Shown: positions 1 to 6,958, numbered from the stretch's first letter. The stretch is 8,656 nucleotides of DNA from Nitrospira sp. (GCA_024998705.1 JACOEF010000198.1:1-8656); one strand, 5' to 3'. The notes: generated from the sequence alone by a model not told the origin. Program-made: numbers and translations.

Positions 1-2
1 CC

Positions 3-515
3 CCCCAGCCGAACGACACAAGCCCGTCGATTGATTTGATCCTGATGGACTTTTTGATGCCGGGTATCGACGGCGTCGCCGCGACGCAACGGATCAAGAG
101 CCTGGAGCACTTACGGGATATCCCTGTGATCGTCGTCACGGCGAAGACCGCCCTAGGTGATCTTCAGGCGGCCTTCTCAGCCGGCGCGATGGACTTCATT
201 ACAAAACCGGTCAACAGTGTGGAACTGCTCGCCCGGGTGAATTCCGCGCTGATGCTCAAAAAAGAAATGGATTGCAGAAAAACCCGCGAATTGGAGCTTC
301 GTCGGAGCAATACCGAGCTCCAGCAAGCGCTGCGGGAAGTGAAGGTACTGAAAGGCCTTGTGCCAATCTGTGCCTCCTGCAAAAAAATCCGGAACGATCA
401 GGGGTTCTGGCAACAATTGGAAGAGTATATCCAGCAACATTCGGAGGCCGAATTCAGCCACGGTCTCTGCACCCCCAGCATCAAAAAGCATTACCCTGGT
501 GTTTACCCAGACTAG
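3..515 (+). CDS. Response regulator receiver protein with C-terminal Cys-containing module (5' partial)
   Basis: The gene is open at the left edge, so its N-terminus (beta1 and the first acidic pair) is missing. The visible receiver half has the phospho-acceptor Asp in [10 protein letters not shown] (codon 48-50), the conserved Thr in VIVVTAKT and the Lys in FITKPVN. A predicted coiled coil of about 45 residues follows, rich in R, E, L and Q. The end is the small module seen after many receivers in Nitrospirota, Deltaproteobacteria and Planctomycetes: [20 protein letters not shown], then an aromatic/acidic stretch, then SHGLC and KKHYP. In that family the module carries two Cys pairs and is thought to bind a metal; its role is unproven. 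Here the last Cys of the usual CPxC is Ser (AGC at 477-479). There is no DNA-binding or enzymatic output domain, so the protein probably acts as a phosphate-accepting adaptor for the downstream cyclase or kinase. The family call is secure; the function is inferred. Confidence 0.9.
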   Translation, partial: PQPNDTSPSIDLILMDFLMPGIDGVAATQRIKSLEHLRDIPVIVVTAKTALGDLQAAFSAGAMDFITKPVNSVELLARVNSALMLKKEMDCRKTRELELRRSNTELQQALREVKVLKGLVPICASCKKIRNDQGFWQQLEEYIQQHSEAEFSHGLCTPSIKKHYPGVYPD

Positions 516-559
516 CTGCTAGCATCGTCCTACGACACACTTTCAGGGAGACACTGACC

Positions 560-1564
560 ATGGGTATCCTGATCGTCGATGACTCGACGGACGATCGTCT
601 GTTGATCCAATCCATCCTCGCCAATGCCGGTTATGAAGAAACCTTTGTCGCGGAATCCGCTGCGGCCGCGTTTCGTTTGCTGGGGCTCGACGGCGTACGG
701 CAAATGACCGGGCGGGTGGATTTGATCCTGATGGATATCGTCATGCCGTCGACCAACGGGGTCGAGGCCTGCCGGCAGATCAAAGCCATCGAACGGTATC
801 GCGATGTCCCGATCATCATGGTCACGGTGAAAACAGATCCGGTCGATCTCCAGCTGGCCTTTGCTGCCGGCGCCATCGACTACGTCGCCAAACCCATCAG
901 CAAGATCGAACTCCTGACCCGCGTCCGGTGTGTGCTCCGCCTCGTTCATGAAATCGAACGACGACGCGCACGCGAACAGGAACTCCTGGAAGTCATGCGT
1001 CAGCTGCAGGAAGCCAACCAGATGCTGTTGCGACTCTCCTGCCTCGACGGCCTCACCGGGATCACCAATCGACGCCAGTTCGACGACTTTTTAGACCAGG
1101 AATGGCGCCGAGCCGCACGCGAATCGACACCGCTGTCGCTCATCATGTTGGATATTGACTATTTCAAGACCTACAACGACGGCCATGGGCACCAGGCCGG
1201 CGATGAATGTCTCCGCCAAGTCGCACAGCTCATCTCCAGCCACGTCAATCGTCCCGGCGACTTGGTCGCCCGGTACGGCGGTGACGAATTCGTCATCGTA
1301 CTGCCCGGCACCACGGTCGACGGCGCGGCGCAAGTGGCCGATACGCTCAGGCGCAAGGTCTGCGAAGCGGAGCTGAAACATCCGAACGGCGATCCCGTCA
1401 CCATCAGTCTGGGCTTTGCCTGCACCGTCCCCAGTCGGGTGGCCGCAGCGACCGATCTCATCCGAGCCGCCGACCAGGCGCTGTACCAAGCGAAGCAGGA
1501 AGGGCGCAATCGCGCCAAACAAGCCGGAGTCCTGACGCTCGTGCACCACACGCATAAAGATTAA
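560..1564 (+). CDS. Response regulator diguanylate cyclase (REC-GGDEF)
   Basis: This 334-aa cytoplasmic enzyme is expected to make cyclic di-GMP from two GTP when its receiver is phosphorylated. The receiver spans about residues 2-125: acidic pair in ILIVDDS, phospho-acceptor D59 in [10 protein letters not shown]89 and K111 in VAKPIS. A helical linker (about 126-160) leads to the GGDEF domain (about 160-325), which has the metal-binding D198 in [10 protein letters not shown] and an intact active site RYGGDEF (GGDEF at 240-244). RPGD (231-234) sits at the correct spacing for the RxxD inhibitory I-site, so product feedback inhibition is expected. ATG 560 is chosen because the receiver fold begins immediately after it and GGGAG at 546-550 precedes it. 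The same frame is open further upstream, but that part overlaps the preceding gene and has no homology. The receiver closely resembles that of the preceding gene, which suggests tandem duplication. Confidence 0.96.
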   Translation: MGILIVDDSTDDRLLIQSILANAGYEETFVAESAAAAFRLLGLDGVRQMTGRVDLILMDIVMPSTNGVEACRQIKAIERYRDVPIIMVTVKTDPVDLQLAFAAGAIDYVAKPISKIELLTRVRCVLRLVHEIERRRAREQELLEVMRQLQEANQMLLRLSCLDGLTGITNRRQFDDFLDQEWRRAARESTPLSLIMLDIDYFKTYNDGHGHQAGDECLRQVAQLISSHVNRPGDLVARYGGDEFVIVLPGTTVDGAAQVADTLRRKVCEAELKHPNGDPVTISLGFACTVPSRVAAATDLIRAADQALYQAKQEGRNRAKQAGVLTLVHHTHKD

Positions 1565-1647
1565 CGCCCTCCCGCTGTCGCGAAGCTCGTGTGAGCCAGG
1601 CGCGATACGGAGGGGACTGGCTGGACTGAAGACGACCGGACCACGAC

Positions 1648-3420
1648 ATGGCGAAACGCATCGCGCCCACCAGACGAACCTCCACCACCACAGCCAGCCG
1701 TACTCCCCGCACCACGTCCCGACCGTCCACCCCGCTGCAGCGTGAACAGGCTGCGCGGCGGCGGGCCGAGCGGGCGCTCCAGCGCGTTTCCAAAGAACTG
1801 CAACGCCGCGTCGAAGAGCTGCAACGCGCCAAAGACGCCGCCGATGTGGCTAACCGCGCGAAAAGCGAGTTCCTGGCCAGCATGAGTCATGAGATCCGCA
1901 CGCCGATGAATGCCATCATCGGAATGGCCGACCTCTTGTGGGAAACCACCCTCACTCCGGAACAACGGAAATATCTGCGCATCTTTCGCCGTGCCGGCGG
2001 CAGTCTGCTGAGTCTCATTAACGACATTCTCGATCTGTCGAAAGTCGAATCAGGACGGTTGGACTTGGACTCGATCGACTTCGACCTCTCCGAGCTGATC
2101 GACAAAACCAGCGAGATGCTGGCGTTGCGGGCCAACGAGAAAGGCCTTGAACTCGTCTGTCACCTTGCGAACGATGTCCCCTGTCATCTAATCGGCGACC
2201 CCAATCGCTTGTACCAGATCCTGCTCAATTTGCTGGGGAATGCGATCAAGTTTACCGAGAAGGGATCGGTGGTCATGACCATCACCACCGATCCCGAGCT
2301 CCGGACGCCCGGCGCGATTCGATTCTCGATCACCGATACCGGCATCGGAGTCCCGCACGACAAGATCAAAGCCATCTTTGACACTTTCACCCAAGGGCAC
2401 AGCGCCATCGCACGCCAATACGGCGGTACCGGGCTGGGACTGTCGATCTCGCAACAGTTGGCAGTCCTTATGGGCGGGCGGATCTGGGTTGAAAGTACCC
2501 TCGGCGAAGGCAGCACGTTCCACTGCGTCGTCCAACTCGGCGTGCAGACAACCCCGATGCCTTCGAAGGTCTCGGGAACCATGAACCTGGCAGGGCTACG
2601 CTGCCTGGTTGTGGATGACTATCCGACGAATCGGTTGATTCTGCGCGAAACACTCTTCGGGTGGGGCGCCACCGTGGTGGAAGCCGACAGCGGCGAACAA
2701 GCCATGGCGGCACTGGAAGCTGCGCAACAGGTCAACACCCCATTCTCGCTACTCCTGCTGGATTGTCGGATGCCCGGAATGGACGGGTTTGAGGTCATTG
2801 AACGAATTCATGCCGATCCCCGACTGAGCAATCTGACGATCATCATGCTGGCTTCCGACCGATGGGCCGACGATATCGCCAAGACCTACGACCTCGGTCT
2901 GGGCGGCTACCTGGTCAAGCCGATCCGGCGTTCCGACCTTCAACAAACGATCAGCATCGCGTTAGGGCGAAGCAAGAGCAGTGTTTCGACGTCCCTTCCC
3001 GGCCCAGCTTCCGCAACCGCGCCCCAGCAGGGACGGTCCTTGCGAATCCTGCTGGTGGAAGACTCGCCGGATAATCAGGTCCTGATCCAGTCCTATCTCA
3101 AGAACACCATCCACCGTGTGGAGGTGGCCGACAACGGACAGATCGGCGTCGCAAAATTTCAAAACGGGCACTATGACCTGATTCTCATGGACATGCAGAT
3201 GCCGGTGATGGACGGCATCACCGCGACGCGGACCATTCGACGGTGGGAACAAGAACAGGGCCTCCCCGCCGTCCAAATCATTGCCTTGACCGCGTTGGCG
3301 CTCAAAGAAGAATCAGCACGGATCTTCGAAGCCGGGTGCAACGCCCATATGACCAAGCCGCTGAAGCGCACGACACTCCTGGAATTGCTTCTGGCCTATG
3401 AAAAGACGCGAGCGCAATGA
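1648..3420 (+). CDS. Hybrid histidine kinase (HisKA-HATPase-REC-REC), no sensor domain
   Basis: This 590-aa kinase should autophosphorylate on His and pass phosphate to its receivers and to an HPt partner. Residues 1-30 are basic and rich in S, T, R and P; 30-70 look like a coiled coil. HisKA follows with H81 in [11 protein letters not shown]. The ATPase domain has its N box around N194/N198 (LLGNAIKF), G1 box D230 (DTGIG) and G2 box 259-265 (GGTGLGL). Receiver 1 (about 317-440) has DD near 323, D372 in [10 protein letters not shown] and K424. Its conserved Thr position appears to be Ala (A402, followed by Ser). Receiver 2 (about 465-585) is canonical: ED, D515 in [10 protein letters not shown]548 and K570. 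There is no membrane segment, PAS, GAF or other sensor domain, so it is probably soluble and gets its signal through a partner. An in-frame stop at 1627-1629 limits the start. No good Shine-Dalgarno lies close to ATG 1648, so a start a few codons downstream is possible. Confidence 0.95.
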   Translation: MAKRIAPTRRTSTTTASRTPRTTSRPSTPLQREQAARRRAERALQRVSKELQRRVEELQRAKDAADVANRAKSEFLASMSHEIRTPMNAIIGMADLLWETTLTPEQRKYLRIFRRAGGSLLSLINDILDLSKVESGRLDLDSIDFDLSELIDKTSEMLALRANEKGLELVCHLANDVPCHLIGDPNRLYQILLNLLGNAIKFTEKGSVVMTITTDPELRTPGAIRFSITDTGIGVPHDKIKAIFDTFTQGHSAIARQYGGTGLGLSISQQLAVLMGGRIWVESTLGEGSTFHCVVQLGVQTTPMPSKVSGTMNLAGLRCLVVDDYPTNRLILRETLFGWGATVVEADSGEQAMAALEAAQQVNTPFSLLLLDCRMPGMDGFEVIERIHADPRLSNLTIIMLASDRWADDIAKTYDLGLGGYLVKPIRRSDLQQTISIALGRSKSSVSTSLPGPASATAPQQGRSLRILLVEDSPDNQVLIQSYLKNTIHRVEVADNGQIGVAKFQNGHYDLILMDMQMPVMDGITATRTIRRWEQEQGLPAVQIIALTALALKEESARIFEAGCNAHMTKPLKRTTLLELLLAYEKTRAQ

Positions 3421-3746
3421 CATCCCCTCATCCTGAGCCGAGTCGGGCCAAAATCTCCATCCAGATCGATTCCAGCCTGGCAACCATCATTCCCGGATTC
3501 CTCGCCAATAAACAGCGAGACCTTACCACCATCGAATCCTGCCTGAAACAAGGGGACCTTCAGACCATTCGCCTGCTGGGCCATCGCATGAAAGGCGACG
3601 GCGGCGGGTACGGCTTCGATCAAATCAGCACGATCGGTGATCAGCTTGAACAGGCTGCGATGGCCCACAATCTCTCCGCGCTCCACGATCAGATCGACGG
3701 CTTGAGAGATTTCCTCTCCCGCGTCGAAGTGGTGTACACGGACTGA
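3417..3746 (+). CDS. Stand-alone HPt (histidine phosphotransfer) protein
   Basis: This 109-aa protein is a four-helix-bundle HPt domain that relays phosphate between the receiver of a hybrid kinase and a final receiver. The signature is visible at residues 54-65 as [14 protein letters not shown], with H56 the predicted phosphorylated His and K59-G60 the usual KG pair. The GDxxGxxxL-like helix after it ([10 protein letters not shown]) fits the family. Its start ATG overlaps the stop of the kinase gene as ATGA (3417-3420), so the two are almost certainly translationally coupled and work together. There is no catalytic domain of its own. Likely phosphate donors are receiver 2 (or 1) of the kinase; likely acceptors are the two receivers encoded upstream. 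The family assignment is strong; partner choice is inferred from the operon. Confidence 0.93.
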   Translation: MTSPHPEPSRAKISIQIDSSLATIIPGFLANKQRDLTTIESCLKQGDLQTIRLLGHRMKGDGGGYGFDQISTIGDQLEQAAMAHNLSALHDQIDGLRDFLSRVEVVYTD

Positions 3747-4140
3747 CCTCCGCATCAGCCAACCCCCATTCCTTCAACTGCACACCATCTCCCCCAGTGT
3801 GCTGTGGCGCTGAACTCGTCAACCTCACGTCACGACTACCTGCGGAGACCATGCGACCAGGCAGGACTCGACGGAGCGCTGCCCGAGGGTGATGAACGAG
3901 AAGAACGGGAATTCGCGGCGAGGCTTGATTGGAATGAACCACCTGCGAAGGGGGCAACGGAATACACCAGGGATGATGTCTTAGAATGGAGCGTTGAGCG
4001 GTGTGATGGACTCGGAAGGAACGGCCGCGATGGTGACAGATCTCACAGCTGAGATTTGGTGGAGGGCGCCGGTTACGCCCATCGTTGGTATCCGGACCTT
4101 GCTTTAAATCAGTGGAATAGCTCTACTTGCTTGGGAACAC
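3747..4140. other. Stretch without a recognisable gene
   Basis: About 390 bases lie between the HPt gene and the PIN pseudogene. Open frames exist on both strands (for example 3804-4052 on +), but none has a clear ribosome binding site, a family motif or convincing composition. A GCACAC/GTGTGC inverted pair near 3780-3802 has a loop of about 10 bases and no T-run, so it is not a convincing terminator. The stretch may be decayed mobile DNA, but nothing in it identifies an element. Confidence 0.5.
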
Positions 4141-4173
4141 CTGGGGTTTACAAACTCGATTGAGCATAGAAGT

Positions 4174-4609
4174 TATGTAACCTGCGATACATTACGTACC
4201 ATTCATGCGCCCCCCAATCCCGCATCATTGTGCGATCTGCTGACGGAGCTGTCGCTCACCGACCTCTTCCGGGCGAAATGGTCATCCATGATTCATGATG
4301 AGTGGACGGGCTCCGTGCTGAAGAACCGATCGGAGTTATTGCCCGATAGTCCGAGGCACACGAAAGCAGTGATGGATCGGTACGTCCTCGACCGACTGGC
4401 CGAGAAATTCGAAGGCTTCATCCCTGCCTTGTATCTTCCCAATTCCAATGACCAACACGTACCGGCTGCCGAAGGACGAGGTTGGACCGATGTCATCGTC
4501 ACACAGCTTCAAAGATTTTCACGAAGAAGGTTTTACCTATGTGCCTCAAAGGATTTTTGCAGCCGATCCTCGACCAAATCCTATTCGGCTTCGTGCTGCA
4601 TTCCCATGA
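4174..4609 (+). pseudogene. Frameshifted VapC-like PIN-domain protein remnant
   Basis: Two reading frames together match the layout of PIN-domain RNase toxins of the COG1569/PF13470 type. The first frame reads through TCDTL (candidate first active-site Asp), LCDLLTELSLTDLFRAKW, then MIHDEW and LKNRSELLPDS, and ends its homology at TDVIVT. The expected continuation, usually something like FNLKDF, appears in the next frame as FKDFHEEGF from 4508 and runs to TGA at 4607-4609. This implies an indel near 4501-4507. The usual LPDPDDRHV motif is degraded to LPNSNDQHV, so acidic residues expected at the metal site are lost. No good start codon or ribosome binding site is present and no antitoxin gene is recognisable beside it. 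An intact homologue would be the toxin of a type II toxin-antitoxin pair. This copy is very probably dead. Confidence 0.72.
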
Positions 4610-4865
4610 CTAATTCTGTATAGCAACGGGTATTGCTGCCTATTGCCAGTTCCTGTGATTGATTCCGTCTCTCCTTGAGTTTCCCCCTATTCAATCGAAG
4701 TCACTACGTTGCCGTCTTGAATGGCCGATTTCGCAGCCATACCGGTTTCTTATTGCTGAGATAGGGTGCGCCAAAACACTGGCGTTCATTCCAACTGTCC
4801 TGAACTTCGCTTTAGCTGGTAGCCGGCCGAAATCATGCGCACAACGAATGAGGTTGAAGAAGTAC
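4610..4865. other. AT-richer spacer without a recognisable gene
   Basis: The sequence between the PIN pseudogene and the redoxin operon is less GC-rich than either flank. Overlapping open frames on both strands (around 4659-5057 on + and 4691-4957 on -) have no family motif or ribosome binding site that I can support. A 24-codon frame starting with MRTTNEVEEVLDKSRK (ATG 4835, stop 4907-4909) looks protein-like and acidic, but it lacks a Shine-Dalgarno site. It could be the tail of a lost gene. Confidence 0.45.
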
Positions 4866-4920
4866 TTGACAAGAGTCGCAAGATCGACTACTTTGATTTT
4901 GAGAATTAATATCATATACA
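4866..4920 (+). promoter_or_regulatory. Possible promoter region of the redoxin operon
   Basis: A consensus -35 hexamer TTGACA (4866-4871) stands 17 bases before TACTTT (4889-4894), which keeps only the key T, A and last T of a -10 box. An overlapping alternative is TTGATT (4893-4898), 16 bases, then TATACA (4915-4920). Either would start transcription shortly before the gene at 4951. The region is AT-rich compared with its surroundings. This is pattern-based only. Confidence 0.4.
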
Positions 4921-4950
4921 GATCAAGGCCATTCCAGATAGGAGTATTTG

Positions 4951-5556
4951 ATGACATTACCAGTCGTCACAACTGCGAATCGACCAGCAGAGTCCTCTCC
5001 AGAGCGGACTCGAGAAGCACGATCACCATGGATGTCTCGAAACGTTACTCTAGGTAGTCTCGCCCCCCGGATGAATTCATTCGCCTTTGTGCGAGGTCAA
5101 TACATGACACTGGATTCATGCTCGCTTTCTGGTCGCTGGCTTGCCCTGTGCTTCCCGGGTTCTCTTCATTCCGCGATTACCGCGAGCGTGAACAGGCAGA
5201 CCGACGCATTGTCGCGAGAGGGAGTGTTGATGTTGATCGTGCTCTCAGATACCAGACTATTCCGACTGTCCGACCGCCAGGATCTCCATGAATTCACGGC
5301 ACCGATCGTGACGGACCCATTACAGCGGCTTCACCGAATGTATGGGGCGCAACGCCATTTTCCGTTCTCAGACCTCACCACCTTCGTCATCGGTCCCGAT
5401 CGGATCCTCCGATTCAAGTTCGATCATGCCCTCACTGGTATGGATTGCGAGATCCTCCGTGGTGTCCTACGTACGACACCGAGCACACTGAGGACGGATG
5501 AGGGCTCAACGACACCGCATAAGGAGGTACCCCATGCCCTGTGCACACGCGCATGA
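4951..5556 (+). CDS. Peroxiredoxin-fold (AhpC/TSA-like) protein lacking the peroxidatic cysteine
   Basis: This 201-aa protein follows the AhpC/TSA redoxin pattern. It has LGSLAPRMNSFAF (the usual LGxxAPdF entry), LSGRWLALCFPG (GKxvvLyFyP), a loop, EGVLMLIVLSD (gvxvvgvS), PIVTDPLQRLHRMYGA (lLsDpxxxvaraYGv) and TTFVIGPDRILRF (tFvIdpdGxi). The peroxidatic Cys expected about seven residues after FxP is absent: the loop at 70-80 (GSLHSAITASV) has no Cys. The cysteines present (57, 67, 166, 198) are not at catalytic positions, so classical peroxidase activity is unlikely. The first 28 residues are a polar extension without a signal peptide. ATG 4951 is preferred over the adjacent in-frame TTG 4948 because AGGAG (4940-4944) is well spaced from it. 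The C-terminal codons overlap the next gene by 23 bp, suggesting coupled translation. A regulatory or binding role is inferred, not shown. Confidence 0.78.
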   Translation: MTLPVVTTANRPAESSPERTREARSPWMSRNVTLGSLAPRMNSFAFVRGQYMTLDSCSLSGRWLALCFPGSLHSAITASVNRQTDALSREGVLMLIVLSDTRLFRLSDRQDLHEFTAPIVTDPLQRLHRMYGAQRHFPFSDLTTFVIGPDRILRFKFDHALTGMDCEILRGVLRTTPSTLRTDEGSTTPHKEVPHALCTRA

Positions 5557-5734
5557 CTCGCCCGTGTTGGAAATGTGTGGATGCGGACGGATCTATCTGA
5601 CGTATGGCCCCGTCACTGTGGCCTTCAAGTATGCAGAGTTTGTCCAGTTTGCCCGCAACGTGGCCAAGTTAGCAGACACGGCCGTGGAAAGACTTGGGAC
5701 GAGGGGGCTCGCTGACACGCAGCAGACACACTGA
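5534..5734 (+). CDS. Small Cys/His-containing protein, unknown function
   Basis: This 66-aa protein has a Cys/His-rich N-terminus (MPCAHAHDSPVLEMCGCGRI: C3, H5, H7, C15, C17). The rest, IYLTYGPVTVAFKYAEF followed by an amphipathic helix, looks like a small beta-hairpin plus helix. The pattern of a Cys-x-Cys knuckle followed by a short beta domain is typical of small metal-binding or redox-partner proteins, but I cannot name a characterised family. ATG 5534 is chosen because the strongest Shine-Dalgarno in the window, AAGGAGGT (5521-5528), sits 5 bases before it. An upstream in-frame ATG at 5498 has no such site. The start lies inside the end of the redoxin-like gene. The context suggests it acts with that protein and with the zinc-ribbon protein after it. 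Confidence 0.8.
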   Translation: MPCAHAHDSPVLEMCGCGRIYLTYGPVTVAFKYAEFVQFARNVAKLADTAVERLGTRGLADTQQTH

Positions 5735-5752
5735 CTCACAAGGAGATGACGT

Positions 5753-5920
5753 ATGAAAATTCGAGCCTGTCCGTTGTGTCGGCAAGTCATGGTAATCCCC
5801 AACGGTGTGACCATGACCTGTGCCACCTGCAGTTTTCCGATGACAGGGTACACGCTGAGTATGACCGGTGAGAGGGGAACGGGGACGGCAGAAAGAACGG
5901 CGGATTTCCAACGACGCTAA
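5753..5920 (+). CDS. 55-aa zinc-ribbon-like protein
   Basis: This short frame begins MKIRACPLCRQVMVIPNG and continues through MTCATCSFPM, giving two CxxC knuckles (C6/C9 and C23/C26) 13 residues apart. That is the spacing of a minimal zinc ribbon or rubredoxin-like fold. The tail (37-55) is polar and probably disordered. AAGGAG (5740-5745) lies 7 bases before ATG 5753, and the preceding gene ends only 18 bases upstream, so it is part of the same operon. The reading frame is too short for most automatic thresholds and may be missed in annotation. Metal binding is inferred from the four cysteines. It could be a nucleic-acid-binding ribbon, a metal chaperone or an electron-transfer partner, and nothing in the sequence decides between these. 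Confidence 0.75.
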   Translation: MKIRACPLCRQVMVIPNGVTMTCATCSFPMTGYTLSMTGERGTGTAERTADFQRR

Positions 5921-5966
5921 AACGGCGCGGAGGACCGTGAGACATGCATGGAAAGGAGCTGATCCG

Positions 5967-6059
5967 ATGCGTGACGAGCTATCGATTGTGATCAGTCTAT
6001 CGATTTCCCTGGGAATTGTGCTCCTTGCGGTCGTAAATGGATGGCTGCGGGCTCCATGA
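5967..6059 (+). CDS. 30-aa single-span membrane protein
   Basis: The frame MRDELSIVISLSISLGIVLL continues to AVVNGWLRAP. It has a short charged head, about 18 hydrophobic residues (6-24) and a short tail with one Arg, which is a typical miniprotein with one membrane helix. AAGGAG (5953-5958) is 8 bases before ATG 5967, and the gene follows the zinc-ribbon gene by 46 bases. The same frame is open upstream to 5868, but that part is arginine-rich, overlaps the zinc-ribbon gene and has no ribosome binding site. It could anchor or modulate another operon product at the membrane. The small size makes the call less certain than for its neighbours. Confidence 0.6.
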   Translation: MRDELSIVISLSISLGIVLLAVVNGWLRAP

Positions 6060-6317
6060 CGCGAGACTCCTTCGCCGGGCTGCACACCTCCCCAGACAAG
6101 CGCCATACGACCTAAGCGGCGACCTGGACGGAGTCTGTCCCCTCCCATGAATCGCCAGCACACGTTCCGGAACTCGCTCTAGCATGGCTTGCCTAATCAA
6201 GATGGTCACGATTGGAATAAACAGCCTTTTGCGCCTGATCGCTCATCCCTGCAATGACTTATCAAGAAGTGGCCCCGTGGGTTAGGTCGTGCTTGTGACA
6301 AAAAACGGTTCGCACAG
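6060..6317. other. Intergenic stretch, nothing recognised
   Basis: About 260 bases separate the miniprotein gene from the insertion-sequence remnant. I see no coding frame with supporting signals, no stem-loop followed by a T-run and no repeat. The transcription end of the redoxin operon should lie here but is not visible as a classical terminator. Confidence 0.45.
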
Positions 6318-6452
6318 TTAGCTCAAGGCACGCGATCGGCGGTCGATCCATGCTCGAGGTGAGCGTGAGAACCGGATGCGGGAGCACGGTGCCTGACGGA
6401 AGCGCGGCCGAGGCCGTGAATGTCGCAAGTTTCTCGGCCGGCGCGAGGCCCC

Positions 6453-6559
6453 AGATCCACTACCGACATCGGCGTCGGCTGGCAGTTGGCCACCGAGCGA
6501 GACAACCCGAGAAGTTGACATTGCCGAACGACTGTCAGGGCATGGGTTTGGTCGATCAT
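6453..6559 (-). pseudogene. IS3-family transposase orfB 5' fragment
   Basis: ATG at 6559 (minus strand) starts MIDQTHALTVVRQCQLLGLS, followed by RSVANCQPTPMSVVDL. This matches the N-terminus of the IS3 OrfB subunit that normally leads to the DDE integrase core. After VVDL the frame stays open to about 6323, but the sequence no longer resembles the family. The catalytic core is therefore missing through deletion or replacement, and only about 35 residues are recognisable. Confidence 0.72.
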
Positions 6560-6600
6560 CGTTATGCGCTCCGCACGACCGCCTTGATGAGCACCCCTTC

Positions 6601-6845
6601 TCAAGAATCATTCTCCAGCGCCGATTGGCCGATCGTCGCGTGGAAGACCTTGAGATCCGGCGTGTCGAACGTCGGCTTGGTGTCACCAAACACGTCCGCG
6701 CCCCGCGCGAGCAATTGCTGCTTCCATTCGGTGAGCTGGTGGATATTTGCTCGGCCAGTTCGGCCACCGCCGTGTCACCGTTGGCTGCCGTCAAGGCCAC
6801 TTGTGCCTCGAATGCCGCCCCGTGATTGCGCCTCGCTTTCTTCAT
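6601..6845 (-). pseudogene. IS3-family transposase orfA (HTH) remnant
   Basis: From ATG at 6845 the minus strand reads MKKARRNHGAAFEAQVALTA and on to DTAVAELAEQ. It then loses frame near 6750, where the expected FDVHPNQ segment is shortened by a deletion. The next frame resumes with HQLTEWKQQLLARGADVFGD and continues to LENDS and a stop at 6601-6603, where intact relatives continue LENDFLEGALIKAGL. Both the deletion and the premature stop mark it as inactive. In an intact element OrfA is the helix-turn-helix subunit joined to the DDE subunit by a programmed frameshift. Confidence 0.8.
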
Positions 6846-6958
6846 CGCCTCGCGCCCCTCGTCCCCCACCACGCAGTGAGGTGGGTGACGAACCAGACTT
6901 CCACTTAGCACACTGTCTGAATTTCTGGAGTCCCCTTTATCCGATACAACACATCGCG

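Larger units (their letters stand above)
6318..6950 (-). mobile_element. Degraded IS3-family insertion sequence
   Basis: The minus strand carries the start of an IS3-family element: an untranslated leader (about 6846-6950), a broken orfA and a truncated orfB. The orfA start reads MKKARRNHGAAFEAQVALTA, a well-known beginning for this group's HTH protein, and orfB begins MIDQTHALTVVRQCQLLGLS. Deletions and stops interrupt both. Recognisable transposase sequence stops near 6453, so the catalytic DDE part is missing. The outer limits and the inverted repeats are not clear, so the boundaries given are approximate. The element cannot move by itself. Confidence 0.75.

Noticed and set aside
272..559. 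N-terminal extension of the diguanylate cyclase frame
   Set aside because: It overlaps the preceding receiver gene in another frame and has no homology. The receiver fold and a good ribosome site begin at 560.
1091..1555. Minus strand frames opposite the GGDEF domain
   Set aside because: They are GC-rich antisense shadows of a clearly coding region.
3780..3802. GCACAC/GTGTGC hairpin after the HPt gene as terminator
   Set aside because: The stem is short, the loop is about 10 bases and no T-run follows.
3804..4052. 82-codon + strand frame
   Set aside because: It lacks a ribosome binding site and a recognisable motif, and competing frames of similar length exist on the other strand.
4659..5057. 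132-codon + strand frame across the redoxin start
   Set aside because: It overlaps the better supported gene at 4951, has no ribosome site and shows no domain.
6350..6955. + strand open frame joined to the recombinase remnant
   Set aside because: It is the antisense shadow of the IS3 remnant. Only the part from about 6959 onward resembles a protein family.
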